Numbered from the stretch's first letter, positions 1 to 9,060 are shown. The stretch is 64,000 bases of DNA from CAZFVY01 sp964522665 (GCA_964522665.1 CAZFVY010000016.1:1-64000); one strand, 5' to 3'. Notes: generated by a model from the letters alone, not told the origin. A program made the numbers and translations.

Positions 1-187
1 CAGGCGCTTTCCGTCGTTCCTGCGTGGCCGCTTCTACTGCCGCCACTCTTCTTATAATCGGCCACTTCCACCAAAACTTGAGGATTCCGGATGATTACTT
101 TTCATGGCGCGAATTCTGTTCGGCTGACTAAAGTAGGGCCGGACTGAGGGACGCCGTGAACGCCGGTCGTCCGTGGCGAGGCGAAGA

Positions 188-3100
188 ATGCCCGGCGTAC
201 CGAGAGCCGGAAAAACGGTCGCTCGGTTCGTCCAACCCGGTTACAATGAAACGGTCGAGCTCCTGGCACGACGATATGACCTGTCCATGAAACCCGCGTC
301 TGAAAACCGCGCGAAACGCGGCCCGGTGGGGCGGAAGTTGGCCGTGGCTTGGGAAGGCGCGCAATTCGTCCACCACTCCCTCGCCCTGGTGAATCGGGAG
401 GTCTGCCTTGAACTAATCGGCTCTGGACATGAGCTGAGCCTCATCCCTTCCGAGCCTGATCGGTTCGATCCCGAGATCGACCCCCGTTACCGTCAACTCG
501 CCGCGCGAATTCGCGCCCCCCTCTCCCGCGCACCCGACGTTTTAGTTCGCCATCGTTGGCCGTTTGATCCGCAACCGCCGGCGGCTGGCCGCTGGGTGAT
601 GGTTCAACCATGGGAATTCGGCAGCCTGCCGCTCGGATGGCTGCCGATTCTGAGAGATCAAGCGGACGAGGTCTGGACCTATACCCATTGGTTAAGGGAT
701 TGTTGCGTCCAGAGCGGCGTTCCCGCGGAGAAGGTTTTTGTCACGCCCCTCGGGATCGACCCGTCCACGTTTCACCCTGGCGCCACGCGGCTCGATTTGC
801 CGACGCGTAAACGCTTCAGGTTTCTTTTCGTGGGCGGAACGATTGCCCGCAAGGGCGCCGATCTGCTCGTGGACGCCTATCTCAAGGTATTTACCGCGAA
901 GGACGACGTCTGCCTCGTCATCAAAGATTTCGGGAGCAAAGACATTTACCGAGCCGGCACGCTGGTTCACCGGATTCGCGAGGCGCAGTCAAACTCCACC
1001 GCGCCAGAAATTGTCTATCTCGACGCTGACTTGCCGCCCGCCGACCTGCCGCGGCTTTACGCGGCCTGCAATTGTCTGGTCCATCCGTACCGGGGAGAGG
1101 GTTTCGGCCTGCCCGTTTTGGAAGCGATGGCCTGCGGTCTGGCGGTGATCGTCACCGCGGGCGGGGCAACCGATGATTTTGCCACTCCCGGGCTGGTGCG
1201 TCATATTCCGGCGACGCGAACGAACCTCGGCCGCACGATTGATGATTTCCGGCTCGTCGGTGACGGCTGGTTGCTCGCGCCCGACCCAACGGCCATCGCC
1301 ACCCTTATGGCCTCCGTCGTAGCGGACGCGGGAGCAGCTCGTCAGCTCGGCCAAAAGGCTAGCGCTCACGTCCGGCGCCATTGGACTTGGGCGAAAAGCG
1401 CCACGCTCATCGCGGAACGACTCGAACACTTGGCGCGACTTCCGAGTCCGCCCTTGCGATTCTGTCCACTGGCGCGACCCACGCGCTTACAGCGCAAGCC
1501 AGAAACGCCACCGATCGCCCGGTTGGGCGCCCTGCACGAAGCGGAGGAACTCGTCAGAAAGGGCGAACTGCTATCCGCGTGGAACGCCTGTCGCGCGGCG
1601 ATTCACGTGCGTCCCTTCCACCCCGACGCCTACCTTTTGATGGCCCAAATCGCGACCGAGGTTGGCGATCAACCCGCGGCGGCGGAGTGCGCCCGACGAC
1701 TCGCCGCGATGACGCCTGGCTGGACGCTGGCGCACCGGGCCATTGATAAGCTCTCTGCGAACGCCCCGGTTCCGGCCGTCACCGTTCAGCTTCCGCCGCT
1801 CCCGGCGACGACCGAGACTCCCCGCCTCAGTGTCTGCCTGATCGTCAAAAACGAAGCACAGCTCCTTGAACGCTGCTTGAACTCGGTGCGCGCGGTCGCC
1901 AGCCAGATCGTGGTCGTCGATACCGGCTCGACCGACGGCACGATCGCCATCGCGCGACGGTTCGGCGCCGAGGTTTTTCACTTTCCGTGGAACGACTCGT
2001 TCGCCGACGCACGAAACGTCGCCCACGAACACGCCCGGGGTGACTGGGCGCTCATCTTGGACGCCGACGAGGAATTACCTCCCGAGAGTCAGGCGCGCTT
2101 GGAACAAGACTTGGCCGCCCCCAACGTTCTCGCCTACCGCCTGCCGATTCGAAATCAGGAGGACGCCCCCGAAGAAGGCGTGAATTATGTGCCGCGGCTC
2201 TTTCGCAACGCGCCGGGCCTATATTTTGTCGGACGCATTCACGAACAGATTTACACCACCGCGCTGGCGCAACAGACGCGCTGGGGCATGCAGGCGGCCT
2301 TGGGGACGGCGCTCATCATCCACCACGGCTACACGCCCGAACTGATCGCCAGCCGCGACAAGGTAAAGCGGAACCTCAACCTGCTTACCCGCGCGATCGA
2401 GGAAACGCCCAACGATCCGTCACTCCTCCTCAGTTACGGCCTCGAGCTGGCGAATGACGGGCAATTCGAACGCGCGCTCGAATTGTTCCGCGACGCCATG
2501 CTTTGCCTCGAATCATTGCCCGTCGCTCGGATCGTTCCCGAAGTTCGCGAACGGTTGCTCACGGCGCTCGGACGCGAACTGTTTCGCGCGGGCCGCTACG
2601 AAGAATTGCTTCATGTGATGCGATCCCGACTCGCGCGGGACGCGGGTCTAACCGCCTCGCTTGAGTATCTGACCGGCCTGACCCTGTTCCGACTCAATCG
2701 CCCCGCCGACGCCATTCCCTGTCTGCGCGCCTGCGTTGAAAAAAAGCATCTTCCCGTCCTCTCGCCACTCTGCCGCGAAATACTCCGGGGCGACCTGTTC
2801 CATCTCTTGGCGCAATGTTTTTGGCAGACCGGTCAAGCCGCTGAAGCGGTGGTCCAATTCGAGGCGGCGCTGAAGATTGAGCCGGACAACCCCGCAATCA
2901 TTTGTGACTACGCCCGCCTGCTGCACGAGCGAGGCCGCTCGCTGGACGCCATGCAGCGCCTGCACCACGCTACCGACGCCGGCCAGAACGATGAACGCCT
3001 CTGGTACACCGGCGCCTTCATCGCCAGCGGACAGCCGGAACTAATCCAACTCGCCGTCGCCTGGACCGGCTCGGCGCTCGCCGCCTGCCCCCGACACCCC

Positions 3101-5152
3101 GGCATTCGCGGTTTCCGGGCGGAGGCGCTGCTCAAGTCGGGGCAGTTTGCCGCCGCCCTCGAACTGTTTGATTCCGACCGCGCCGAGAATTCATTAGGAG
3201 GCGAAGCGGCCGTCATCCTTTGCCGTCTCGCGACCGATCTTCCGATTCATCCCATATTACCCGCGCGACAAGCCGCGGTCGGGCGCGAGTTTTTTCATTG
3301 GTACCTCCGTCTGCTGGAGTGCAAGTCGAAGAGCGCGATTCTCGCGATCAACGCGCGGATCGACGTTCTCCGAAGAGTCCTGCCAGACGTCGCCGCGCTT
3401 CTGGAAAAACTCGCCGCCGACGCGGCGGGCCGATCCGCCACCCTGCCGACGAACGAAGCAATTCCGGGTAGCCGCGAAGCCGGCGCCCTCTCGTCCGAGA
3501 CTCAACCGCCACTGGAACCGGTTCAGGCCGACCCGTCAGAACGCTCGACGGCACCGACCTGGCGCCCCTCGGCAGCGCCGACGCCCGTCCGTCAGGTCGG
3601 GTCGCTCGACTCGTCGCTCGGCTCCCTCCGAGCGGGGGACTGGCGGGTCGCTTGGAACAGCGCGGTCGAAGCCGTCCATCAACGGCCATTTCACCCGGAA
3701 GCTTTTCTCCAGATGTTCAAAGCCGCGCAGGCCGGCGGGCAATTAGCTCTTGCGCGTGAGTGCCGGCGTTGGCTCTCGGAGGCCGTACCCCGCTGGACGG
3801 GCACGAAGGAACCAAGCGCCGCCCACGCGCCGCCGCCGGTCGCAGCGGCCGACCCAAGCTGGCTCGCGCTTCCGCCCATGCCGGAACGCCCGCGTCTTTC
3901 CGTTTGCCTGATTGCCAAAGACGAGGAGGAATTCATCGCGCAATGTCTCGCTTCAATTCGACCCGTCGCGACGCAGATCGTGTTGGTCGATACCGGGTCG
4001 TCCGACCGCACGCGCGAAATCGCGGCGCAATATGGCGCTGAGGTCTATCGTTTTCCTTGGAACGACAACTTCAGTGACGCCCGCAATTTTGGCTTGGCCT
4101 ACGCCCGGGGGGATTGGGTCCTGATCCTGGATGCCGACGAGACCTTGCCGACCGCGAGCCATGCCCAGCTTTGGGAGGACCTGTCCGCCCGCGAGGTCGC
4201 CGGCTATCGCCTGCCCATTATAAACCAACTTGGCGGCCACGATGAAGCCACGTTCGTCCCCCGCCTGTTTCGCAACCTCCCCGGGATCGCCTTTGCCAAT
4301 CGCATTCACGAGGAAGCGTTTTCGAGCTTGGACGTCCGCGCCGAACAATTCGGACTGGAGACTAGGCTCGGGACCGCGACCATCGTCCATTACGGCAACC
4401 TGCCGGAAGTGGTCCAGCGCCGGGGAAAGGTCCAGCGCAACCTCCGCCTCTTGGAGCAGGCCATCACCGAACAGCCCGATGACCCGGCTCTGCGCCTCGG
4501 TTTCGCGATTGATCTGGTTAACGATGGTCGGCGCGAAAAAGGCTTGGAACAATTCCGGTTCGCTTATCAGGCGCTTGAGCGCTGGCCGCGAAACCAGCGC
4601 AACCCGGAATTGCGGGAGCGACTCGTGACGCTGTACGGCATCCACCTACTGGAAAGCGGCGTCTATCCTGAGCTGGTCGAAATCATGCGGTCCCCGCTCG
4701 CCGTGGAGTGCGGTCCCACCGCCTCTCAGCATTATCTCGCGGCGTACGGCCTCGCCCGGACCGGGAAACCCGGTCTCGCCATCGAGCAGCTACTTGCCTG
4801 TTTGGCCAAACGCGACCGCCCGACTCTCACCCCGCCGTATCGGGAGATTGGCGCCGCGAGCCCACGGCACCTCCTCGCGCTTTGTTACGCGCAAACCGAT
4901 CGTCCCGAGGATGCGCTCACGGAGTTCAAGAGCGCCCTACAAATCGCGCCCGAAAACGCCTCCTTGATCCATGATATGGCCCTTTTCCGGCTTCAACAAT
5001 CCCACGCGGACGACGCGCTAGCAATTCTTCAACATGCTTTCTCTAAGGGAATTAGAGATGAATCGTTGACCCGGCTTCACGCCTCGATTAAGGCCATGCT
5101 CGACGCACGCCCGACCTCCGCCCCCAGAACCGCGCCGCCCGTTGAGTCATAG
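188..5152 (+). CDS. Giant three-domain glycosyltransferase (GT4-TPR-GT2-TPR-GT2-TPR)
   Basis: The protein has about 1654 residues. The first ~430 form a GT4 (group 1) glycosyltransferase with the donor-binding signature GEGFGLPVLEAMACG. Two GT2 domains follow, near residues 550 and 1235. Each starts RLSVCLI and carries a VVDTGS or VLVDTGS strand and an LDADEE/LDADET metal-binding motif. Helical TPR-type segments follow each GT2, and a Pro/Ala-rich linker precedes the second. The two TPR-GT2-TPR halves are clearly duplicated, and a third copy lies at the end of the minus-strand gene that stops at 17960. The start is uncertain. ATG 188 has an AG-rich stretch (GAGGCGAAG) just upstream; GTG 173 and ATG 287 are in frame, and homology only begins after 287. 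The family transfers sugars from nucleotide donors. A role in flagellin or surface glycan modification is inferred from the flagellar neighbourhood. Confidence 0.85.
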   Translation: MPGVPRAGKTVARFVQPGYNETVELLARRYDLSMKPASENRAKRGPVGRKLAVAWEGAQFVHHSLALVNREVCLELIGSGHELSLIPSEPDRFDPEIDPRYRQLAARIRAPLSRAPDVLVRHRWPFDPQPPAAGRWVMVQPWEFGSLPLGWLPILRDQADEVWTYTHWLRDCCVQSGVPAEKVFVTPLGIDPSTFHPGATRLDLPTRKRFRFLFVGGTIARKGADLLVDAYLKVFTAKDDVCLVIKDFGSKDIYRAGTLVHRIREAQSNSTAPEIVYLDADLPPADLPRLYAACNCLVHPYRGEGFGLPVLEAMACGLAVIVTAGGATDDFATPGLVRHIPATRTNLGRTIDDFRLVGDGWLLAPDPTAIATLMASVVADAGAARQLGQKASAHVRRHWTWAKSATLIAERLEHLARLPSPPLRFCPLARPTRLQRKPETPPIARLGALHEAEELVRKGELLSAWNACRAAIHVRPFHPDAYLLMAQIATEVGDQPAAAECARRLAAMTPGWTLAHRAIDKLSANAPVPAVTVQLPPLPATTETPRLSVCLIVKNEAQLLERCLNSVRAVASQIVVVDTGSTDGTIAIARRFGAEVFHFPWNDSFADARNVAHEHARGDWALILDADEELPPESQARLEQDLAAPNVLAYRLPIRNQEDAPEEGVNYVPRLFRNAPGLYFVGRIHEQIYTTALAQQTRWGMQAALGTALIIHHGYTPELIASRDKVKRNLNLLTRAIEETPNDPSLLLSYGLELANDGQFERALELFRDAMLCLESLPVARIVPEVRERLLTALGRELFRAGRYEELLHVMRSRLARDAGLTASLEYLTGLTLFRLNRPADAIPCLRACVEKKHLPVLSPLCREILRGDLFHLLAQCFWQTGQAAEAVVQFEAALKIEPDNPAIICDYARLLHERGRSLDAMQRLHHATDAGQNDERLWYTGAFIASGQPELIQLAVAWTGSALAACPRHPGIRGFRAEALLKSGQFAAALELFDSDRAENSLGGEAAVILCRLATDLPIHPILPARQAAVGREFFHWYLRLLECKSKSAILAINARIDVLRRVLPDVAALLEKLAADAAGRSATLPTNEAIPGSREAGALSSETQPPLEPVQADPSERSTAPTWRPSAAPTPVRQVGSLDSSLGSLRAGDWRVAWNSAVEAVHQRPFHPEAFLQMFKAAQAGGQLALARECRRWLSEAVPRWTGTKEPSAAHAPPPVAAADPSWLALPPMPERPRLSVCLIAKDEEEFIAQCLASIRPVATQIVLVDTGSSDRTREIAAQYGAEVYRFPWNDNFSDARNFGLAYARGDWVLILDADETLPTASHAQLWEDLSAREVAGYRLPIINQLGGHDEATFVPRLFRNLPGIAFANRIHEEAFSSLDVRAEQFGLETRLGTATIVHYGNLPEVVQRRGKVQRNLRLLEQAITEQPDDPALRLGFAIDLVNDGRREKGLEQFRFAYQALERWPRNQRNPELRERLVTLYGIHLLESGVYPELVEIMRSPLAVECGPTASQHYLAAYGLARTGKPGLAIEQLLACLAKRDRPTLTPPYREIGAASPRHLLALCYAQTDRPEDALTEFKSALQIAPENASLIHDMALFRLQQSHADDALAILQHAFSKGIRDESLTRLHASIKAMLDARPTSAPRTAPPVES
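1525..5140 (+). repeat. Tandem duplication of a TPR-GT2-TPR module
   Basis: Two protein-level copies, at about 1525-3430 and 3600-5140, share the same order: a helical lead-in with an RPFHP motif, a linker, RLSVCLI, DTGS, FPWND, ARGDW, LDADE, a PRLFRN motif, then TPRs. Copy 2 is shorter at its end. A third copy lies at about 19850-17965 on the minus strand. The copies are diverged, so this is an old duplication. Confidence 0.8.
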
Positions 5153-5248
5153 TCATGCCGATCCGCCCTGGCGCCCACGCTTGAACACGATCGATTCTGT
5201 CTTATCTCATTTCAATACAAATAGTTACAAAGCTCACTAACTCCAGCC

Positions 5249-5285
5249 ACCCTTCCGCCCGCTGAGCGGATGGGTCGTTTTTTTT
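5249..5285 (+). terminator. Rho-independent terminator after the giant glycosyltransferase
   Basis: ACCC (5249-5252) and CCGC pair with GCGG and GGGT (5272-5275), with one T-T mismatch and a 7-base loop. CG and eight T residues (5278-5285) follow. The T tract also leads directly into the next promoter. Confidence 0.7.
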
Positions 5286-5286
5286 C

Positions 5287-5313
5287 TAAACTCGAAAGTG
5301 ACGCCGCCGATTG
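5287..5313 (+). promoter_or_regulatory. Sigma28 (FliA)-type promoter for fliD
   Basis: TAAA (5287-5290), exactly 15 bases, then GCCGATTG (5306-5313). The flagellar sigma28 consensus is TAAA-N15-GCCGATAA, so only the last two bases of the -10 element differ. A T8-C tract sits directly upstream. The same arrangement recurs at 8547, which supports both calls. Start of transcription would be near 5320. Confidence 0.75.
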
Positions 5314-5534
5314 TACGACTTGACGCGGCGTTTTTCGCCGTGACGCGGCTCTTGGCGCGCTTCCCGGTCGTTCCAATATCGCGCGGCTCCAGCCCTTTTG
5401 CGGGGGCGTACACGCGGCGGCTGGTGGCGGGCCGTGGCATACGAATTGCTGAGCCTCAGGTTTGATAAGATAAACATGGTAACATTGGCACATTTTGACC
5501 GAGCCGCCACTTTGGCGGCGGTCGCCCGCTGATT

Positions 5535-7781
5535 ATGGCAACGATTACCCCGACCTCATCCACGACGTCCACTCAGACGACGCCCGTCACGACGTTGCTT
5601 AGCACCAGTGGCGCCAGCGTATCAGCCAATCTGGCGCTCTCGGGACTCGCCTCCGGTTTCGATTGGCAATCGATCGTCTCCCAGTTGGATCAAATTAACC
5701 GGGCGCCGGAACAAGCTCTCCAGGTTCAACAGACCAACCTTAATAATGAGTCGGCCGCGGTCGGCAACCTGATCACCCAGCTTACGACCCTCCAAACGGA
5801 CGTCCAAGCGCTCAAGGACCCTTCCCTTTACACCTCCCAAACGGCAACCTCCAGCAACACCGCCGTCGGGACCGCTGTGACCGATGGGACGACCCAAGCG
5901 GGCACCTACAATTTCACGTTTGGACAGCTCGCTACCAAAGGCTTCCAAACTGGCGCCACCAATGTCGCAAATGGGGTGGTGCAGGGCGCGGTCGCCACGA
6001 GCTCGGCGGCGGGATTCGGAATTCCCGTGACGACCGGGACATTCACGATCAATGGATCGGTAATCACGATTGCGGCGACGGACACGCTCACAAACATAAT
6101 TAACAATATCAACGCGGTCACTGGCACGACCAATGTAACCGCGTCGTATAACGCTGGCACCGACAAGATCACCCTCACGGGTACAGGAACGACGAGCATT
6201 GGCAGCGCCGGCGACACCAGCAATTTTCTCCAGGCCACGCACTTGATTTCGGGCACCTCGCCAGTCGTCAGCAGTTCACAATTGGGTGGCCTCACGCTAA
6301 GCAGTACCCTGTCCGCCGCGACCTTCAGCACCGCCTTGACCAATGGCGCGGCTGGCTCTTTTAACGTAAACGGCGTCAACATCACCTACGCCTCGACCGA
6401 CACCGTCTCCGGGATCATGGCAAGGATCAATGCCTCCGCCGCGAACGTTAACGTCACTTATGATCCGATTCAGGATCAGTTCAAAATGACGAGTGACACC
6501 ACCGGGAATCTCGGCCTTACCATCTCGGATGTCACCGGAAACCTGGCGGCGGCGATGAAGCTGACCACCGGCGCCGGTGCGGTTCTGACGAACGGCCTTG
6601 ATCTTCAGTATTCCGTCAACGGCGGAACGACGCTTACAAGTCATAGCAACACCATCACTTCGGCAAGCTCCGGAATCGCGGGTTTGACGGTTAACGCGCT
6701 CTCGGGCTCCACCAGCTCAAGTTCGGTGATTCAAACCACCACCGATTATGGGCCTAGCCAGCCCGTGAACGCCTTCGCTAATGGCGGCGCTGGCGGCTCC
6801 AATCCATTCCAAATCAGTTTGGCCAGCGGCAACGCTGGGCAAGGCAGCGGAACGGGAACACAACCCGGTGATACGATCCAATTCGCATTTCCGAACGGAA
6901 CGCCGCCCACCAGCACGCCCCAAATCCAAGCGAATACGACCTACTACGTCGGGCGCATTGCGAATAACAACATCACGATCTACACAACCCTCCAAGACGC
7001 GATTAATTCGGTCAACGGCGTCGGAGGCGGATTTGTCAACGCGGTCAATTTCGGAAACGTCCAGAATACCAGCATCGCGGCGGCTATCCTGCCGATCACT
7101 GGGACCACTGTAACCAGCACCGCCGGCGCCAGCTCAACCAGTTCGACCACCATCACCGTCGCCCAAGACACAACGGGCGTAACGAAGGCGGTCTCACAGT
7201 TCGTCGCCGATTACAACAGTGTTCAGTCGTTAATCTCCGCGCAGACGGCCGTTACCAGCAATTCGGACGGCACGCAGACGCTGGCGATCTTGGCGAATGA
7301 TACCGTCGTGAACGCCGTCGCCCGGGACCTGCGGACGAAAGTTCTGGCCACGATGAGCGGGCTGAGTGGAACCGTCTTGCGAATGGATTCCCTCGGGTAC
7401 TCTTCTACCGGTTTTAGCGATCAGATTACCCAAACCGACACCAACGCTCTCTCGGCGGCGTTGGCGGCCCACCCTCTGGATGTCGCCAACTTCTTTTCCG
7501 ATCCGACGAACGGACTGGGCAAATCGCTTAACGACTACCTCAATTCGCTAATCAGCACGACCTCCGTCGGCACGAACGCCTCCTCCGGTGGTGGCGACCT
7601 GATCAACCACCAAACGACGCTCACGGGCCAAGCCAACGACATCACGACCCAAGTCGCGACTATCGAAAAGAACGTCCAATCCGAGCACGACCGAATGACG
7701 GCCGAGTTCCAAGCGATGGAAACGGCGCAAGCGTCAATCAATCAACAGTTAACGTTCCTTCAACAACAGAAATTCAGCTGA
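5535..7781 (+). CDS. fliD: Flagellar filament cap protein FliD (hook-associated protein 2)
   Basis: FliD caps the growing filament and folds exported flagellin. The N-terminal domain is recognisable from the ALSGLASGFDWQSIVSQL motif (residues ~31-48) and the following coiled coil with the GTYNFTF strand. The C-terminal FliD domain (residues ~550-748) contains TKAVSQFVADYNSVQSLI, a DSLGYS segment and a terminal Gln-rich coil. At 748 residues it is long for the family. The extra length is a Ser/Thr/Gly-rich central part, probably extra surface domains and possible glycosylation targets (inference). The first gene of its unit, it sits ~215 bases downstream of a sigma28-type promoter. Its stop overlaps the next start by one base. 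Confidence 0.95.
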   Translation: MATITPTSSTTSTQTTPVTTLLSTSGASVSANLALSGLASGFDWQSIVSQLDQINRAPEQALQVQQTNLNNESAAVGNLITQLTTLQTDVQALKDPSLYTSQTATSSNTAVGTAVTDGTTQAGTYNFTFGQLATKGFQTGATNVANGVVQGAVATSSAAGFGIPVTTGTFTINGSVITIAATDTLTNIINNINAVTGTTNVTASYNAGTDKITLTGTGTTSIGSAGDTSNFLQATHLISGTSPVVSSSQLGGLTLSSTLSAATFSTALTNGAAGSFNVNGVNITYASTDTVSGIMARINASAANVNVTYDPIQDQFKMTSDTTGNLGLTISDVTGNLAAAMKLTTGAGAVLTNGLDLQYSVNGGTTLTSHSNTITSASSGIAGLTVNALSGSTSSSSVIQTTTDYGPSQPVNAFANGGAGGSNPFQISLASGNAGQGSGTGTQPGDTIQFAFPNGTPPTSTPQIQANTTYYVGRIANNNITIYTTLQDAINSVNGVGGGFVNAVNFGNVQNTSIAAAILPITGTTVTSTAGASSTSSTTITVAQDTTGVTKAVSQFVADYNSVQSLISAQTAVTSNSDGTQTLAILANDTVVNAVARDLRTKVLATMSGLSGTVLRMDSLGYSSTGFSDQITQTDTNALSAALAAHPLDVANFFSDPTNGLGKSLNDYLNSLISTTSVGTNASSGGGDLINHQTTLTGQANDITTQVATIEKNVQSEHDRMTAEFQAMETAQASINQQLTFLQQQKFS

Positions 7782-8530
7782 TGACGACACCTCGAAATGA
7801 ACGACCGTCAATGAGCCGAACGTTAGGCGATGGGTGGACCGGAATTAGTCGGGCCTTGTTCTATTCGAGTGGTTTTTTTGGCGGACTCGTCGCTTTGTTG
7901 ACCCTCGTCAGCGGCTGCGCCAACAAACCGTCCGTATTCGACCCAGCGGTCACCGGTCCGTTTCATCAGATAGGTAATTATTACCTGGTTGACCAAAAAC
8001 TGCCAGACGACATCCGGCGAGTCGCGATGATGCCCCTGACCGCCGTCCAAACCGATTATGCCAGCGTGGCCGCGGTTGAATCACTTCAACCGGTCTTATA
8101 CGGCGAATTGTCCAAGCTACGGGCCTTCGACATCACGATCATCCCACGCTCGAAACTTCAGGATCTTACCGGCCAATCGTCTTGGAGCCCGGATGACCGC
8201 CTCCCGAATAATTTCCTTTACCAGATCACCAACACGACGGCGTGTGATGCCATACTTTTCAGCCGGGTGACCCACTACCACGCGTTTCCACCGATGGCAA
8301 TCGGATGGAAGATGTTGATGGTCAACACAAAAGGGGACGTTCTTTGGTCGGTCGATGAGGTGTTTGACGCTGGCGAGGCCCGCGTCGTCAACAGCGCCCA
8401 TCGCTACGCCATGCAGAACGAAATGACCGCCCCCGAGATCGAACCCCACACCGGATTGGTCAATTCGCCGCGTTTCTTTTCCCAATACGCGGCGAGCGAA
8501 GTGGTAAAAACCTTGCTGAATAAGCGATGA
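7781..8530 (+). CDS. Probable outer-membrane lipoprotein, CsgG/LpoB-like, in the fliD operon
   Basis: The protein is predicted at 249 residues, with a hydrophobic segment ending in the lipobox LVSGC (Cys ~46). The N-terminal extension is long, so translation may start at an internal Met such as residue 11. The mature part has the pattern of CsgG/LpoB/PelC-type lipoproteins: a VAMMPL strand, a segment on the level of PRSKL, then CDAILFSRVTHY, WKMLMVNTKGDVLWSVDEVFD. This match is by eye only. The overlap with the fliD stop (TGATG) and the position before the FlgM-like gene suggest a flagellar outer-membrane role, comparable to FlgO/FlgT-type accessory proteins. That role is inference. Confidence 0.6.
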   Translation: MTTPRNERPSMSRTLGDGWTGISRALFYSSGFFGGLVALLTLVSGCANKPSVFDPAVTGPFHQIGNYYLVDQKLPDDIRRVAMMPLTAVQTDYASVAAVESLQPVLYGELSKLRAFDITIIPRSKLQDLTGQSSWSPDDRLPNNFLYQITNTTACDAILFSRVTHYHAFPPMAIGWKMLMVNTKGDVLWSVDEVFDAGEARVVNSAHRYAMQNEMTAPEIEPHTGLVNSPRFFSQYAASEVVKTLLNKR

Positions 8531-8546
8531 TTGATGCTTTTTTTTC

Positions 8547-8573
8547 TAAACTTTTGCGCTAGAATACCGATTG
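8547..8573 (+). promoter_or_regulatory. Sigma28 (FliA)-type promoter for the FlgM-like gene, fliS and fliT-like
   Basis: TAAA (8547-8550), exactly 15 bases, then ACCGATTG (8566-8573), preceded by a T-rich tract and C. It matches the 5287 promoter in the -35 element, the spacing, the T tract and seven of eight -10 bases. The two spacers are unrelated, so this is not a simple duplication. Start of transcription would be near 8580. Confidence 0.72.
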
Positions 8574-8579
8574 TTATAG

Positions 8580-8709
8580 GGACGAAGCCTCGGACGGGGT
8601 AGAATCGCCGGGGCTGAAAGTAGTGAAGATTCAGTCTGGAACGTAATTTGCTTGGACAGCCAGAGCCAGAATCCCGCGACGGTGAAGCGTTTTGCGTTGA
8701 GAGTGATTT
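8580..8709 (+). promoter_or_regulatory. Possible structured 5' leader of the FlgM-like gene
   Basis: About 130 untranslated bases lie between the predicted sigma28 start and ATG 8710. Two stem-loops can be drawn by hand. AGCCTCGG (8586-8593) pairs with CCGGGGCT (8608-8615) with one G-U pair. GATTC (8628-8632) plus TCTGG (8635-8639) pair with CCAGA (8660-8664) plus GAATC (8669-8673). I could not match it to a known riboswitch class. The GGGACGAAGCC start only superficially resembles part of a c-di-GMP-I aptamer, and the transcript lacks the rest. Confidence 0.3.
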
Positions 8710-9012
8710 ATGAATGAAGTAAAATTGGACACGTTAAGGCGTTCCGCAGGTGTGGATCAAACGCTGAACTCGGGTCAGGCGAAGAAGGCGGCCCATCCGG
8801 CCGCCGTGGACGACCGCGATACCAGCCAGTTTTCCGCCATCCCCGATCTCACGGGCTCCGAACAATCCGTCGAAGCCGAATACGCCGCTCGTCGTGCCAG
8901 TTTGGCTGGCGCCGCCGCCTCCCCCAATTATCCTTCCGCTGACGTGTTGGGTAACTTGGCGAGTATCTTTGCTTCTTCGTCCACGTTCACCGGCGGCGGT
9001 TCGTCGAAATAA
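8710..9012 (+). CDS. Small protein, candidate FlgM-like anti-sigma28 factor
   Basis: The protein has 100 residues and is rich in Ala and Ser, with no membrane segment. The C-terminal part (residues ~57-90: AARRASLAGAAASPNYPSAD, then VLGNLASIF) follows the FlgM pattern of R-x-x-x-L, two small residues, a turn with Tyr, Asp, then a helix xIAxxLL. FlgM binds and inhibits sigma28 until the hook is complete. The gene lies directly downstream of a sigma28-type promoter and upstream of fliS, the arrangement expected for an anti-sigma28 feedback loop. The match is short and by eye, so the call is tentative. An alternative is an uncharacterised flagellar export substrate. Confidence 0.45.
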   Translation: MNEVKLDTLRRSAGVDQTLNSGQAKKAAHPAAVDDRDTSQFSAIPDLTGSEQSVEAEYAARRASLAGAAASPNYPSADVLGNLASIFASSSTFTGGGSSK

Positions 9013-9060
9013 TCGCCCGGTTACCCAACGCTTCTGATCGGCGCTTGATAAGGCTACCGG

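Larger units (their letters stand above)
5153..5534. other. Intergenic region: terminator, sigma28-type promoter, long fliD leader
   Basis: This 382-base gap has no credible gene. It holds a rho-independent terminator for the upstream glycosyltransferase (5249-5285), a sigma28-type promoter that abuts it (5287-5313), and about 215 bases of predicted fliD leader. The leader contains a GCGGCG/CGCCGT hairpin with a T5 loop near 5321-5345 and a GCCGCCA-CTT-TGGCGGC hairpin at 5503-5519, only 15 bases before the fliD ATG. I see no good Shine-Dalgarno sequence before that ATG. TTGGCAC at about 5485 resembles half a sigma54 site, but its -12 half does not match. Confidence 0.7.

Noticed and set aside
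1..172. Promoter upstream of the first gene (TGGCGC as sigma54; CTAAAG as sigma28)
   Set aside because: Neither has a matching second element at the right spacing. The 172 bases hold no supported feature.
5480..5500. TTGGCAC upstream of fliD as a sigma54 promoter
   Set aside because: Only the -24 half matches; the -12 half is TGACC or GACCG, without the GC. A sigma28-type promoter already explains the gene.
8580..8625. c-di-GMP-I (GEMM) riboswitch before the FlgM-like gene
   Set aside because: GGGACGAAGCC resembles one strand of the aptamer, but the predicted transcript starts there and lacks the other half and the tetraloop-receptor motifs.
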